A stretch of 64,000 nt of DNA from Micavibrio sp. (GTDB lineage: Bacteria; Pseudomonadota; Alphaproteobacteria; Micavibrionales; Micavibrionaceae), in NCBI GenBank assembly GCA_030824965.1, contig JAPJQV010000008.1, forward strand, positions 51,946-115,945, written 5' to 3'. Shown piece by piece: positions 53,316-63,575 of the stretch. The notes beneath the pieces were generated by a model. The model saw nothing but the letters and a program-made list of their open reading frames with translations, was not told the DNA's origin and ran no database searches. A program made the position numbers and the translations under genes. Every line of letters begins with the position of its first letter. The first letter of the stretch is position 1.

Positions 53316-53588
53316 TTAATGCACCACAACCAGACGCGCTTCTAAATCAAGAACTGAACCGTCAGTCCGCATGCTTGTTAAAGTCACTCTATTCTGATTG
53401 GCAAAGGCTTTCGTCAGATGGCCGCTGATATGACCGATCAACATCTGCGTGTTATTAAGGAGCGCATGGACATTCCCTGTCGCTTCTTCATAGATAATCG
53501 TCTCTGAACGGACAAAGTTTGGATCATCAAAAGAGATGCCGACTGCACCTTTATAGTTGCATAAAAAACTTGAATTCACTGAAAGCAT
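53316..53588 (-). CDS. Hypothetical protein (90 residues)
   Basis: Small soluble protein with an N-terminal FLCNYKGAVGISFDDPNFV and a C-terminal beta-like stretch (NRVTLTSMRTDGSVLDLEARLVVVH). No membrane span or known motif. Possibly a secondary-structure-rich stand-alone domain. It starts divergently from nothing obvious and ends 3 bp from the rplS terminator. Not recognised. Confidence 0.5.
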   Translation of the reverse strand: MLSVNSSFLCNYKGAVGISFDDPNFVRSETIIYEEATGNVHALLNNTQMLIGHISGHLTKAFANQNRVTLTSMRTDGSVLDLEARLVVVH

Positions 53589-53676
53589 ATAAACAAAATC
53601 CCTGTAAAGTTACCCTTACAAGGATTGTGCATGTGCGAGATTAAGATGATCTAAGGATTAGATAAAATTTTATAGA

Positions 53677-54021
53677 TTAAGGAGTTGGAGCCTTCGGATA
53701 ATAGACACCATGTTCTTCCCCATTATTAGAGGCAATGACGCATTTAGTGATTTTACCATCTTTAGAATGGACATTCAGGCCAAGCTCTGGCGTTCTATCT
53801 ACGTTACCCCATGTATAAGATGATGTCGTATCTTCATCATGAATTTTGTTTGTTTCATAAATAACTTCACTGGTTTTACGGTTTACAATGCTGTATCCAC
53901 CTTCGCCGTTTTTTTGACAAGAGGCTTCATCAGGACCTGCATATTTTTGAGGAGCATCACATCCGGCCAAGGAAGCTACTAGTGCAACTGGAGCAAAGTA
54001 AGAAGATATTTTGAGTTTCAT
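53677..54021 (-). CDS. Putative small lipoprotein of unknown function
   Basis: 114 residues starting at MKLKISS (an ATG at 54028-54030 would add three residues). Signal peptide with lipobox SLAGC gives Cys at about residue 21 of this start. The mature about 94 residues contain CQKNGEGGYSIVNRKTSE and EEHGVYYPKAPTP; two further Cys could bond. No family is recognised. It stands alone between two orphan stretches upstream of leuC. Confidence 0.55.
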   Translation of the reverse strand: MKLKISSYFAPVALVASLAGCDAPQKYAGPDEASCQKNGEGGYSIVNRKTSEVIYETNKIHDEDTTSSYTWGNVDRTPELGLNVHSKDGKITKCVIASNNGEEHGVYYPKAPTP

Positions 54022-54157
54022 GAAAATCACCTACGCATTAAATTTTAATTAACATAATGATTTATTGTTTGAGCGTCAATAAAATTATGCTGTTTCCGTT
54101 GAATTAAGGCAGATTATTGCTTTATACAATATTTATCAGTCATTTAAGGAGCCAGCC

Positions 54158-55576
54158 TTGCTTTCCAAACCCCGCACCTTATTCGAAAAAATCTGGGACG
54201 ATCATATCGTCCATAAAGGCCAGGACGGCACCTGTCTGATCTATATCGACCGTCATCTGGTCCATGAGGTTACCTCGCCGCAGGCTTTTGAAGGGCTTAA
54301 AATGGCCGGACGACGCCTGCGCCGGACCGATGCCACATTGGCCGTTGCCGATCATAACGTGCCAACCAGCCATGACCGAACCAATGTGACCGCTATCCGC
54401 GATCCGGACAGCCGTCTGCAAATCCAGACGCTCGAAGAAAACACGAAAGAATTCGGCGTCACCTATTTCGGTATGTCCGATAAGCGCCAAGGCATCGTCC
54501 ATATCATCGGCCCTGAACAAGGCATGACCCAGCCGGGCATGACCATCGTTTGCGGCGACAGCCACACATCCACTCATGGCGCGTTTGGCGCCCTGGCTTT
54601 CGGCATTGGCACATCCGAAGTCGAGCATGTCATGGCGACACAGACATTGATCCAGAAACCAGCAAAAACCATGCGCATTACCGTTGACGGAACGCTGGGT
54701 AATGGCGTAACCGCGAAAGACGTCATCCTTGCCATTATCGGCAAGATTGGTACGGCAGGCGGTACAGGATATGTCATTGAATATGCAGGCAGCGTGATCC
54801 GCGATCTGACGATGGAAAACCGCATGACAATTTGTAACATGTCGATCGAAGCCGGAGCAAGGGCCGGATTAATTGCACCTGATGCAAAAACCTTCGCCTA
54901 TATCAAAGGCCGCCCGATGGCCCCGAAAGACGAGCATTGGGAACAAGCGGTTGCTTATTGGTCATCCCTTCCCTCGGATGCCGGTGCGGCCTATGACGAA
55001 GAAATATTTCTTGATGCAAAAGATATTGCGCCGCTCATTACATGGGGAACATCGCCGCAGGATGTACTTGCCATTACAGATATCGTGCCTGATCCGGCAA
55101 ACATTCGGGATGCCGATAAAAAAACCGCTATGCAGCGCGCGCTTGATTATATGGGACTGACACCGGGGACTAAATTTGAAGACGTCCCAGTTGATCATGT
55201 ATTTATCGGCTCCTGCACGAATGCCCGTATCGAAGATTTGCGTGAAGTCGCCAAAGTTGTCGAGGGTAAAAAAGTCGCCTCAACCGTTCAAGCCATGATC
55301 GTTCCGGGGTCCGGCCTTGTCAAAGAAATGGCTGAACAAGAAGGACTTGATAAAATATTTATTGAGGCCGGATTTGACTGGCGCGAAGCCGGATGCTCGA
55401 TGTGTCTTGGCATGAACGAAGACCGCTTGAAACCCGGAGAACGTTGCGCCTCAACCTCTAACCGTAATTTCGAAGGTCGCCAAGGGCGGGGAGCGCGCAC
55501 GCATCTCATGTCGCCTGTTATGGCCGCTGCCGCCGCAATTACAGGGAAATTGACAGATATCAGAAAGTTAAATTAA
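54158..55576 (+). CDS. leuC: 3-isopropylmalate dehydratase large subunit
   Basis: 472 residues with a TTG start: AAGGAG lies at 54146-54151, 6 nt upstream. Aconitase-family Fe-S protein of leucine synthesis. [13 protein letters not shown] opening, [42 protein letters not shown], and the three 4Fe-4S Cys in [12 protein letters not shown] and CSMCLGMN. Coupled to leuD (stop/start overlap TAATG). Confidence 0.97.
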   Translation: MLSKPRTLFEKIWDDHIVHKGQDGTCLIYIDRHLVHEVTSPQAFEGLKMAGRRLRRTDATLAVADHNVPTSHDRTNVTAIRDPDSRLQIQTLEENTKEFGVTYFGMSDKRQGIVHIIGPEQGMTQPGMTIVCGDSHTSTHGAFGALAFGIGTSEVEHVMATQTLIQKPAKTMRITVDGTLGNGVTAKDVILAIIGKIGTAGGTGYVIEYAGSVIRDLTMENRMTICNMSIEAGARAGLIAPDAKTFAYIKGRPMAPKDEHWEQAVAYWSSLPSDAGAAYDEEIFLDAKDIAPLITWGTSPQDVLAITDIVPDPANIRDADKKTAMQRALDYMGLTPGTKFEDVPVDHVFIGSCTNARIEDLREVAKVVEGKKVASTVQAMIVPGSGLVKEMAEQEGLDKIFIEAGFDWREAGCSMCLGMNEDRLKPGERCASTSNRNFEGRQGRGARTHLMSPVMAAAAAITGKLTDIRKLN

Positions 55577-56187
55577 TGCAGCCTTTCACCACTCTCACCG
55601 GCACAGCCGCGCCTTTGCCTATTCCTAATGTCGATACGGACATGATTATACCGAAGCAATTCCTGCGTACGATCAAGCGCACGGGGCTTGCCGAAGGCTT
55701 ATTTTATGAAATGCGTTTCGACATGGAAGGCAAAGTAAATCCTGATTTTGTTTTAAACAAAGAGCCGTACAATAAAGCGCAAATTTTGATCGCCGGAGAA
55801 AATTTCGGCTGCGGTTCTTCCCGCGAACATGCGCCATGGTCCCTTCTCGATTTTGGTTTGCGCTGTATTATCGCGCCGAGCTTTGGTGATATTTTCTACA
55901 ATAACTGCTTCAAAAACGGCATTCTGCCGCTTCAATTGAAGCAGGAAGAAGTCGATGAGTTGATGGCAGCCGCTACGAATGGCCAACAAATTTTAATCAA
56001 TCTAGCAGAACAAAAAGTTGTCTGCGGCAATACGGTTTTTGAATTCGAAATCGATTCTTTTCGCAAGCATTGTCTCCTCAATGGTCTTGATGATATCGGC
56101 CTGACGTTGGAGAAAGAAAGCTTCATTTCTTCTTTTGAAGCAAAAAATAAAACTGATAAACCTTGGCTGTGGGACCAACAATCATGA
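55576..56187 (+). CDS. leuD: 3-isopropylmalate dehydratase small subunit
   Basis: 203 residues. Swivel-domain partner of Leu[41 protein letters not shown], and [10 protein letters not shown] are diagnostic. ATG overlaps the leuC stop by 1 nt; its own stop overlaps the leuB ATG by 4 nt. Length normal. Confidence 0.97.
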   Translation: MQPFTTLTGTAAPLPIPNVDTDMIIPKQFLRTIKRTGLAEGLFYEMRFDMEGKVNPDFVLNKEPYNKAQILIAGENFGCGSSREHAPWSLLDFGLRCIIAPSFGDIFYNNCFKNGILPLQLKQEEVDELMAAATNGQQILINLAEQKVVCGNTVFEFEIDSFRKHCLLNGLDDIGLTLEKESFISSFEAKNKTDKPWLWDQQS

Positions 56188-57266
56188 ATAAAAATATCAT
56201 CCTTCTTGCCGGGGACGGCATTGGCCCGGAAGTTATGGGTGAAGTGAAAAAAATTATCGGCTGGATCAATTCAAATACAGACCACGATATTTCTTTTGAA
56301 GAACGCCTGGTCGGCGGAGCGTCGATTGATGCAGACAGCGTTCCCATGACAGATGAAACCATCGCCAGATGCAAAGCAGTCGACGCCGTCATCCTTGGTG
56401 CTGTTGGCGGCCCCAAATGGGATAAGGTTGATTACAATATCCGCCCCGAAGCCGGGCTTTTGAAACTACGCAAAGATTTGGAGCTTTTCGCCAATCTGCG
56501 CCCCGCTATCGTATTCGATGCCTTGGCGGAAGCTTCTACGCTTAAAACAGAGATTGTATCGGGCCTTGATATTTTAATTGTACGCGAGCTTACAGGCGGC
56601 GTTTACTTCGGTGAGCCGCGTGGAATATTCGATCTGCCGGACGGCCAGCGTCAGGGGATCAATACGCAAGTTTACACCACGAACGAAATTCACCGTGTCG
56701 GACGTGTGGCGTTTGAAGCGGCGCGTAAACGAAATAATCGCGTGACGTCTTGCGAGAAAGCCAATGTCATGGAAAGTGGCAAATTATGGCGCGAGGAAAT
56801 GACAAAGCTTCATACAGAAGAATATTCTGATGTAGAACTGACACACATGTATGCCGATAATTGCGCTATGCAGCTTTTGAAAAACCCGAAGCAATTCGAT
56901 GTGATCGTTACCGATAACCTCTTTGGTGATATTCTATCCGATGAAGCGGCTATGTTGACAGGCTCTTTAGGTATGCTGCCTTCCGCTTCTCTCGGCGTGC
57001 AAGGCGCAACAGCAATTTACGAACCCGTCCATGGTTCGGCACCCGATATCGCCGGACAAGGCAAGGCCAATCCTCTTGCCACTATTCTTAGTTTCGCCAT
57101 GGCATTGAAACATTCTCTTGAAATGCCTGAAATTGCTCAAAAAATAGAAGATTCAGTTAAATCGGTTCTTGCATCGGGCGTCAGAACAGGCGATATCATG
57201 TCGCAGGGCAGCAAAGCCGTTTCGACATCCGAAATGGGCACTGCGGTTATTCAACATTTAAAGTAA
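56184..57266 (+). CDS. leuB: 3-isopropylmalate dehydrogenase
   Basis: 360 residues. NAD-dependent oxidation and decarboxylation giving 2-ketoisocaproate. [15 protein letters not shown] opening, [67 protein letters not shown] and the [18 protein letters not shown] cofactor region. ATG at 56184 (ATGA overlap with leuD) preferred over a TTG at 56163. Confidence 0.97.
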   Translation: MNKNIILLAGDGIGPEVMGEVKKIIGWINSNTDHDISFEERLVGGASIDADSVPMTDETIARCKAVDAVILGAVGGPKWDKVDYNIRPEAGLLKLRKDLELFANLRPAIVFDALAEASTLKTEIVSGLDILIVRELTGGVYFGEPRGIFDLPDGQRQGINTQVYTTNEIHRVGRVAFEAARKRNNRVTSCEKANVMESGKLWREEMTKLHTEEYSDVELTHMYADNCAMQLLKNPKQFDVIVTDNLFGDILSDEAAMLTGSLGMLPSASLGVQGATAIYEPVHGSAPDIAGQGKANPLATILSFAMALKHSLEMPEIAQKIEDSVKSVLASGVRTGDIMSQGSKAVSTSEMGTAVIQHLK

Positions 57267-57274
57267 AGAAGACC

Positions 57275-57808
57275 ATGGATATAACGAAAATTTCAATTGG
57301 CGAAAATCCGCCTGAAGATGTCAACGTCATCATAGAAAACCCAATGGGCGGGGAACCTATCAAGTATGAGCTTGATAAAGACTCCGGCGCAATGTTCGTG
57401 GACCGCTTTTTGCACACTGCCATGTATTATCCGGGTAACTACGGCTTTATTCCACATACATTGTCCGGTGATGGCGATCCGGTTGACGTTCTTGTTATCA
57501 GCCGCATGGCGGTTATGCCGGGTTCTGTTATGCGCTCCCGTCCAATTGGCGTTCTCCTCATGGAGGACGATAAAGGTCAGGATGAAAAGATCATCGCCGT
57601 ACCGCATCACAAGCTTTATCCCTACCACGATAATATCGAGGATATCGATCAACTCCGCCCGATCTTGAAAGACAAGATCGGCCATTTCTTCACGCATTAT
57701 AAAGATCTGGAGCCGGGCAAATGGTCGAAAGTCATTGGCTGGGATAATGCCGCCAAGGCACAGGCCATGATTTTAGAAGGTGTCGAAAGATATAAAAACA
57801 CAAAATAA
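57275..57808 (+). CDS. ppa: Inorganic pyrophosphatase
   Basis: 177 residues, family I soluble PPase. KYELDKDSGAMFVDRFLHTAMYYPGNYGFIPHT and GDGDPVDVLVI (metal-binding Asp residues), then KDLEPGKWSKVIGW. Lies 8 bp after leuB and probably shares its transcript. A terminator follows. Confidence 0.97.
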   Translation: MDITKISIGENPPEDVNVIIENPMGGEPIKYELDKDSGAMFVDRFLHTAMYYPGNYGFIPHTLSGDGDPVDVLVISRMAVMPGSVMRSRPIGVLLMEDDKGQDEKIIAVPHHKLYPYHDNIEDIDQLRPILKDKIGHFFTHYKDLEPGKWSKVIGWDNAAKAQAMILEGVERYKNTK

Positions 57809-57830
57809 TCTTCATGTTCAGGTAAAGAAA

Positions 57831-57856
57831 AAACCCCGCCAATGGCGGGGTTTTTA
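57831..57856 (+). terminator. Rho-independent terminator after ppa
   Basis: CCCCGCC / GGCGGGG stem with an AAT loop, A-run before and T5 run after. May also serve the convergent pilin gene. Confidence 0.9.
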
Positions 57857-57876
57857 TTATTCTTTGGATCAACTGA

Positions 57877-58689
57877 TTACTGTTGAACGCGGACGTATAC
57901 ACCACAAGTCGTACCTGTAACTGCAGAAGCATAAGTGGCAGCGTCAGTTCCAGCTGATGTACAACCTGTTGGAGGGGTACCAGCCGAAATTGCACCCATT
58001 GCAACAACTGCACCGATATTCGGTGAACCATCGTCAAGTTTGGTATCGATACGGGAGGCCTGGCTTGGCGTCAAGCTACCGGTTGTAGCACCTGAAGCCG
58101 CAACAGCAGCGCCACCGCCGGATGTACCGTTATGGATCAACAAATAGTGACCAGCTCTTGGAATAGATTCAGTAGCTGTCGTACCTGTAGGTCTTACTGT
58201 ACCGTTTTCATAGCCAATATAAATTTGTCCTGGAACTTCAGCTGATGGTACAGTTTCACCAGAAACTGCGTTAGCAGCTGTAGTACCATTGCGAATACCG
58301 CCAAGCAGATCCGTTGCCGCTAATTGAGCCCAAGCTGCAAGGTTCTCAGTAGCTGCACCCTGACCTGCGGCCGTACCTGTTGCCGAAGCCGCACCAATGA
58401 TATTGTTTCCATTACCAGCAGTAGAACATTTACCTGTTGTACAATTCGGGAAGCGTGTCGTCGGGTTTGTCGCATCGCCCGGCAATGTTGCATAAGAATC
58501 GCGGAATGTATTCATGGCTGCATCGATCGCTTTAACTTTGGAAATGGCAGCAGCAAGACGCGCGTTGGCAATCAGTTCCTGACCTTTCAAAATACCGCCG
58601 ATCAGAAGACCGATAATAATCATAACAATAGAAAGTTCGACAAGCGTAAAACCCTTTTCACCCTGTCTCGAGTTTGTAGTTGCAGTCAT
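57877..58689 (-). CDS. Type IV pilin-like (pseudopilin) protein
   Basis: 270 residues. Prepilin signature GEKGFTLVELSIVMIIIGLLIGG: peptidase cleavage after Gly, Phe1 and Glu5, then the N-terminal spine. The globular part is Ala/Thr/Gly-rich with two pairs of Cys (NCTTGKC, TGCTS and TTCGVYV) likely forming disulfides. A very strong AGGAGG ribosome site lies 6 nt upstream. Near-identical N terminus to the orphan pilin at 29620. It is the first of the minus-strand pilus genes in this module by position; a short AT-rich gap separates it from the TPR-like gene. Confidence 0.9.
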   Translation of the reverse strand: MTATTNSRQGEKGFTLVELSIVMIIIGLLIGGILKGQELIANARLAAAISKVKAIDAAMNTFRDSYATLPGDATNPTTRFPNCTTGKCSTAGNGNNIIGAASATGTAAGQGAATENLAAWAQLAATDLLGGIRNGTTAANAVSGETVPSAEVPGQIYIGYENGTVRPTGTTATESIPRAGHYLLIHNGTSGGGAAVAASGATTGSLTPSQASRIDTKLDDGSPNIGAVVAMGAISAGTPPTGCTSAGTDAATYASAVTGTTCGVYVRVQQ

Positions 58690-58831
58690 TTAGTTCCTCC
58701 TAAAAAATTCCCCGAAAAATGGGTGACTCACAGTATACATGGAAATCGGGATAAATCTATCCCGGGCAATCTATATTCGCATTAAAAGCTTAACAAATTC
58801 CTAGCTGGTTAAAAATCGTATAAAATATGAT

Positions 58832-59554
58832 CTATTGTTTTTGGCATAACGGGCTTTTCGCCGCATCTTCCTTACCGAGAATGACATCGCAGGTAAGATG
58901 AATATTGGCGTTATATTCCGACACGCTCATTTTATCCGCGTCGTTTTTCAGAATTTCCAGCATCAAAAGATAGGCAGCTTGCTTGTCGCCTAAATCCGCT
59001 TTTAACATCGGCTCCATATTACGCGTCCATGTTGGCATGCCTGATTTATAAATAGAGCCGAGCTTTCGGGCAATCCGCATAGCCTCATCCATATCTTTCA
59101 TCCGGTGACGTGCGAGGTAAGCGGCCTGGGCAAGCCAGCGCCAGTTTTGCGGCCCCTCCTGCATCCCTCTTTTTTCCAGATAAGCTATTACGGGTTTGAG
59201 CTGTTTTTCATCCGGCGTCGCGCCAAAATAGTAAGCTGCCATATACGGCATAAAATGTGATTTCGAATCCAGATATTCCATCAGATCGAACCAATCGCCA
59301 AGATACTCGTAATTGTAATTTTTCAGACTTTGAGTCTGGCCTATGCTTCCGTAATTCTGCAAGGCTAAACCATATACCCTGTAAGCAAGCGAGATATCGT
59401 CCAGAAAGGATATTTTCGCCGATAGCATTTTGGGCGCAGGCGGAACATTTGTCCATTTCGTGTAGATTTTGCTCGAGTAAAACCACAAGCCAATGTTGGA
59501 AGCGGCAATAAGAAGTAACGCGCCATATAGCTTTAAGTTTTGGTATTTAGACAT
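58832..59554 (-). CDS. Membrane-anchored helical (TPR-like) protein in the pilus cluster
   Basis: 240 residues. One N-terminal membrane helix (about 8-28) acts as anchor; the rest is predominantly helical, with repeated aromatic/Ala helices (YMAAYYFGATPDEKQLKPVIAYLEKRG, NWRWLAQAAYLARHRMKDMDEAMRIARKLGSIYKSG) like TPR units. No catalytic motif. It is 2 bp before the permease stop and follows it on the same strand, so the two are probably co-transcribed. Function unknown; an accessory to the pilus or transporter is inferred. Confidence 0.65.
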   Translation of the reverse strand: MSKYQNLKLYGALLLIAASNIGLWFYSSKIYTKWTNVPPAPKMLSAKISFLDDISLAYRVYGLALQNYGSIGQTQSLKNYNYEYLGDWFDLMEYLDSKSHFMPYMAAYYFGATPDEKQLKPVIAYLEKRGMQEGPQNWRWLAQAAYLARHRMKDMDEAMRIARKLGSIYKSGMPTWTRNMEPMLKADLGDKQAAYLLMLEILKNDADKMSVSEYNANIHLTCDVILGKEDAAKSPLCQKQ

Positions 59555-59556
59555 TA

Positions 59557-60324
59557 TCAGAATTGCCGTTTTCTTAAATCCACAAGCGTTGCGATCAATA
59601 TCAGAACAAGAAACAAAGCCATCTGGACAATAATGAATAGATAATCTTTCACTCCATCGACCCCGTATAAAAGCCAGGAGGTTTGGGTCATCAGATCCAG
59701 ACGCGGAAATAATGTTGAAATCGCCTGAAAAGTATATGTCATCACTTGGTAAACGACAGATTCCCCGATATTTGTCTTGGCGACGAATAGCAACTGGCCC
59801 ATTAATCGGCCAAGTATGTAAAAACCTAGCGTTGCAAGAGATGCCGCGACGGGGCTGGATAAAACCATGGAGAAAAACAAAGCGACGTTTACAATTAGAA
59901 GGTATTCGCAGACCACGCCTGTCGTCCAGTAAATCACACCTTCTATATTGCCTATTTTACCGGCGACGAAACCAAGACCCGCACTGAGCGCCACCGAAAC
60001 GATAACGGCCAAAATGGAAAAACCCGCCGCATGAGAGAGAACGAAACTATTCCGGCTGACCGGTCTTGTTAGAAGGTATTCGACGTCCCGAGCATCGAAA
60101 GATCTTCTGATAAAAAATACGACGAACAGAACAAGACCTGCCAAACCCAGCAAGCGCAAGCTTCCCGCCAGATAAACGATCGAGAAAATTTCTTTTTCCA
60201 CCAAAGCGGACGATGACAGAAAGATGGAAACAAACCCGCCCAAAACCATGATCGCGATTAAGGAAAGAAAGAGTTTGTCGCGGCGTGCGGCTGTCAGGAC
60301 GTATTTTATAAGAGTGGTATTCAT
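59557..60324 (-). CDS. ABC-2-like transporter permease in the pilus cluster
   Basis: 255 residues with six hydrophobic segments and no ATPase motifs. The repeated VEYLLTRPVSRNSFVLSH segment after the second helix is the hallmark of ABC-2/YfiM-type permeases for drug or antibiotic export (coupling helix region). It starts 6 bp after the secretin stop on the same strand. No ATP-binding partner is visible on either side, so its ATPase is elsewhere or the protein works differently. Confidence 0.72.
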   Translation of the reverse strand: MNTTLIKYVLTAARRDKLFLSLIAIMVLGGFVSIFLSSSALVEKEIFSIVYLAGSLRLLGLAGLVLFVVFFIRRSFDARDVEYLLTRPVSRNSFVLSHAAGFSILAVIVSVALSAGLGFVAGKIGNIEGVIYWTTGVVCEYLLIVNVALFFSMVLSSPVAASLATLGFYILGRLMGQLLFVAKTNIGESVVYQVMTYTFQAISTLFPRLDLMTQTSWLLYGVDGVKDYLFIIVQMALFLVLILIATLVDLRKRQF

Positions 60325-60330
60325 CGCCGA

Positions 60331-62328
60331 TTACAATTTAAATGGTCTGCGGTCCTGAGAGTACACCCTATAAAGGTCTTTATCCGTGTTATGAACTGTG
60401 TCCTGACCATTTTGAAGAATAGTTGCCTTGATTAAGATAACTAATTCGTTCTTAGAAATACTATCCTCCTGACCACGGAAAGCAGCGCCAAGTATAGGAA
60501 CCTCTCCAAGGATAGGAACAGCTCTTTGTGTCGATTCAGTACGGTCTTCCAGAAGACCGCCCATTACCAGTGTTTCTCCTGAACGCATATTCAAAACTGT
60601 ATCGACTTCTTTTGTGCTGACAATTGGAATAGATGATGTCAATTCCGGATTATTAACACCAGCCGAGGCCAAAACGAGAGGAATAGCCGGATCGTCGACG
60701 AAGCCGGTAATTCTTGAGATAGTCGGACGGACTTGCATTAGAACGGCATTTTTGTTCAGATCGATCGAAGGCATGACGTTAATCAGCACGCCTTCAGGAA
60801 CGTTGTTGATTTCCGATGTAATATCGATTGTATCTGGCTCTCCATCTTCGCCTTCAGTACGATCGGCTTCGATTTTAAAATAAACCTGATTTTCCGCGAC
60901 ATTGAGAATGGCAGATTGATTGTTCAATACTGTCAAACGCGGGCTGGCCAAGGCATGAACGGTGCCGAAGCGCTGGATGGCGGAGACAAGGTTTTCAAGA
61001 CCGTTGCTGCCATTTTGAATAACGAAGGAAGCCGGTTCACCAGGCGTCAAAGCTCCCCTGCCAATGGATAAAGAAGCGCCGAACGTATCGCTATCGTTCA
61101 GAGCAGACCAATCCACCCCATAGGTAAATTCATCACTTAGCTCAACTTCCAAGACTTTTGCCTCGATCAGAACCTGAGAAGTAACAGATTTACGCATCAA
61201 ATCCAGATAAGAGGATATCTGGTCATGCGCACGTTGAGTGGCGTAAACCGAAATAAGGCCAGCCTGCTTGTTTAAAGAAAAACTTGGCTGATAGGTCGTT
61301 CCGCCATCTTCGGAGGCCGCAACCGGAGGCAATGAATTAACATTCAGCTGAACTTGCTGAGGCGTTGCCGTTGTAGGTGAAGCTGCCTGAGTACCGGACT
61401 GATCATCCGGTGGAGAAGTCGTTGGAGGAACAGCAGAACCCGTAGGATTATTGGCCGGTGAATTCGGATTAGACGTGTTCTGTGGGATGACAGGTACACT
61501 TTGTCCGGCGCTGTAATTAGATATCAGAGAGCTTCTCTCCTCACCCGCCTGAGGTACAACATCTTCATTCAAGGTTCCTTCGTCCAATGGCGGAACCGGA
61601 GGAGCGGAAGATGTTACATTCAATTCAGGATCGGATGATGTGATCTGATAGTTGAGTTGCGAATTCGCAGTCAGGATTTGCTGAAGGTTGGTATTCAACT
61701 CTCCCCAGAAATCAGTCTTGGACTCACCGCTGATGGAAAAGGAAGACCCTGTATTCGCTCCACCTTCACCGCCGGAAACTTCCGTAGATGTGGTCACGGA
61801 GCTGGAAGTTTCCCGTGTCATCGCCAAATATTCGACTTTATAGTTTTTCGTATAAGGCGTATCGAGTTCTATTTTGACAGTATCGTCTTCGAACTTATAC
61901 CGCAGCCCGGCAATTTCGCTGATCTGGCTTAGAACCAGATCAAAGGGCTTGTTTCTCGCTGTGTAGATAATGGAACCTTTAATGCGCGGATCAAGTTGGA
62001 TATCATAATCGGCTTGCTTAGCCAGTTCAAAAAGAGCGTCTCTTAAAGGAATACTTTGATTGATCGCGATTGAAACCAGCGGCATCGCTTTGAGATTGGC
62101 AGAGGAGTCGGCAACGTAAGGTTTGAGGTCAGGTATAGAGTTGTCAGCATTTTGATCCAGAGGCACTTCTCTCGGCGCGAGCATATCGCGATAATCCTGA
62201 ACTTCCTGATTGGTAGAACGATCTGCCTTTAACGTGTTTTCCGTCAACTGGCAGGCGGCCATGCTCAAAATAACAGATGCGCAAGCTGATGTAATGAGGA
62301 TGGTACGGAAGGAAAATGCACTCTTCAT
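60331..62328 (-). CDS. Secretin, MshL/GspD/PilQ-like outer-membrane lipoprotein
   Basis: 665 residues. Signal peptide with lipobox SMAAC. A secretin N-terminal (STN) domain about 75-150 (IPLRDALFELAKQADYDIQLDPRIKGSI) is followed by a long Ser/Pro/Gln-rich linker (about 210-370), then N-domain and secretin pore (about 400-650), with VEVELSDEFTYGVDW, VPEGVLINVMPSIDL and SGETLVMGGLLEDR. Multimerises to the pilus channel. The MshL type (STN+lipobox) fits best. An ATG at 62451 that overlaps the PilU stop is possible, but the lipobox supports 62328. Confidence 0.88.
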   Translation of the reverse strand: MKSAFSFRTILITSACASVILSMAACQLTENTLKADRSTNQEVQDYRDMLAPREVPLDQNADNSIPDLKPYVADSSANLKAMPLVSIAINQSIPLRDALFELAKQADYDIQLDPRIKGSIIYTARNKPFDLVLSQISEIAGLRYKFEDDTVKIELDTPYTKNYKVEYLAMTRETSSSVTTSTEVSGGEGGANTGSSFSISGESKTDFWGELNTNLQQILTANSQLNYQITSSDPELNVTSSAPPVPPLDEGTLNEDVVPQAGEERSSLISNYSAGQSVPVIPQNTSNPNSPANNPTGSAVPPTTSPPDDQSGTQAASPTTATPQQVQLNVNSLPPVAASEDGGTTYQPSFSLNKQAGLISVYATQRAHDQISSYLDLMRKSVTSQVLIEAKVLEVELSDEFTYGVDWSALNDSDTFGASLSIGRGALTPGEPASFVIQNGSNGLENLVSAIQRFGTVHALASPRLTVLNNQSAILNVAENQVYFKIEADRTEGEDGEPDTIDITSEINNVPEGVLINVMPSIDLNKNAVLMQVRPTISRITGFVDDPAIPLVLASAGVNNPELTSSIPIVSTKEVDTVLNMRSGETLVMGGLLEDRTESTQRAVPILGEVPILGAAFRGQEDSISKNELVILIKATILQNGQDTVHNTDKDLYRVYSQDRRPFKL

Positions 62329-62447
62329 ATAGGACCTGTGTAATAAAAAGGTAATAGAGACGAATCGAATAACCGCTAGAATCGCAGTGAAGTTGAGAAA
62401 AGATAGCCTATTTCCAGTATCTTTGCCAGAGCTAGTCTTGAATGGTC

Positions 62448-63575
62448 TCAATCGGATATCTTCATGCCCGCGACATCGAGCCTTGTAAGAACATCGACCT
62501 TGCCCCCCATCTTGGCTTGTTTGATCTTGATTTGCAGATCCCCCGGCAAGTCTGACTGTAAAAGTGCCGTTTCTTCCGAAATCAATCCTTTCCTGAATAA
62601 ATCCAGCAATGACTGATCAAAGCTGCACATCCCAGCTGATTGGTTGGCTTCGATTATATCTTTGATTTTGCTGAATTTACCTTCGTGGATAAGCTCACGC
62701 ACGTGCCCTTCATTTAGAAGTATTTCAAGGGCAATTGTCTGCCCTGGCCTGACAGTTGGAATTAACCTTTGAGAGATAATGGCTTTAAGATTTGTGGCGA
62801 TGCTGAAACACACCTGATGTCTCTGCTCTTCCGGGAACAGGTTAACCACCCTTTGAATAGCCTGATAAGAGTTGTTTGTGTGGATGGTAGCCAGACATAA
62901 ATGCCCTGTTTCGGAAGCTGTCAAAGCCTGTTCCATAACCTCACGGTCGCGGATTTCCCCTACGAGGATGACATCAGGACGTTGTCTTAATGCGTTTTTC
63001 AACGCGATGGAGTAGTTTTCGGTATCAACACCAACTTCCCGCTGGCTGATAATGCTTTTTACATGGTCGTGATGATATTCGATCGGATCTTCGATCGTAA
63101 TGATATGTCCCTGGCTGTTCCGGTTTCTGTAATCGATCATCGATGCCAGCGTCGTAGATTTACCCGACCCTGTCATGCCAGTTACAAGTATGAGCCCCCT
63201 TTTCTGCATGGACAATTGCTCGAATAAAGGAGGCAAATTTAGTTCTTCGAAATCAGGTATCTTGGAAACGATGCGCCTGATTACCAAGGCAGGGTTCTGG
63301 CGCTGTTTCATGACGTTCACCCGAAAGCGACCGTATGCACCCATATCGAGTGCGGAATTCAGCTCCATATTCGCTTCGAATTCACGCTTTTGGCGAAGCG
63401 TCAGAATGTTATTCAGAATTTCATCAAGATCTGCAGATTGAAGAGCCTGATCGCTCAGGTTTTCCAACCGATCTTCAATTCTTAAAACCGGCGCGTGCCC
63501 GACGGTGAGATATAGGTCAGTAGCCTTCTTCTCATTCATCATCGTCAGATAACTAAAGACAATCGGTGAACTCAA
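62448..63575 (-). CDS. PilT/PilU-type pilus retraction ATPase
   Basis: 375 residues. PAS-like N-terminal domain (ATDLYLTVGHAPVLRIEDRL), Walker A GMTGSGKSTT near 135, Asp box, Walker B LVGEIRDREVMEQAL and His box TIHTNNSYQAIQR. Powers retraction of type IV pili. The non-standard hairpin region and its location directly after another PilT-like ATPase suggest the PilU paralogue. Overlaps that gene by 4 nt (ATGA). Confidence 0.88.
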   Translation of the reverse strand: MSSPIVFSYLTMMNEKKATDLYLTVGHAPVLRIEDRLENLSDQALQSADLDEILNNILTLRQKREFEANMELNSALDMGAYGRFRVNVMKQRQNPALVIRRIVSKIPDFEELNLPPLFEQLSMQKRGLILVTGMTGSGKSTTLASMIDYRNRNSQGHIITIEDPIEYHHDHVKSIISQREVGVDTENYSIALKNALRQRPDVILVGEIRDREVMEQALTASETGHLCLATIHTNNSYQAIQRVVNLFPEEQRHQVCFSIATNLKAIISQRLIPTVRPGQTIALEILLNEGHVRELIHEGKFSKIKDIIEANQSAGMCSFDQSLLDLFRKGLISEETALLQSDLPGDLQIKIKQAKMGGKVDVLTRLDVAGMKISD

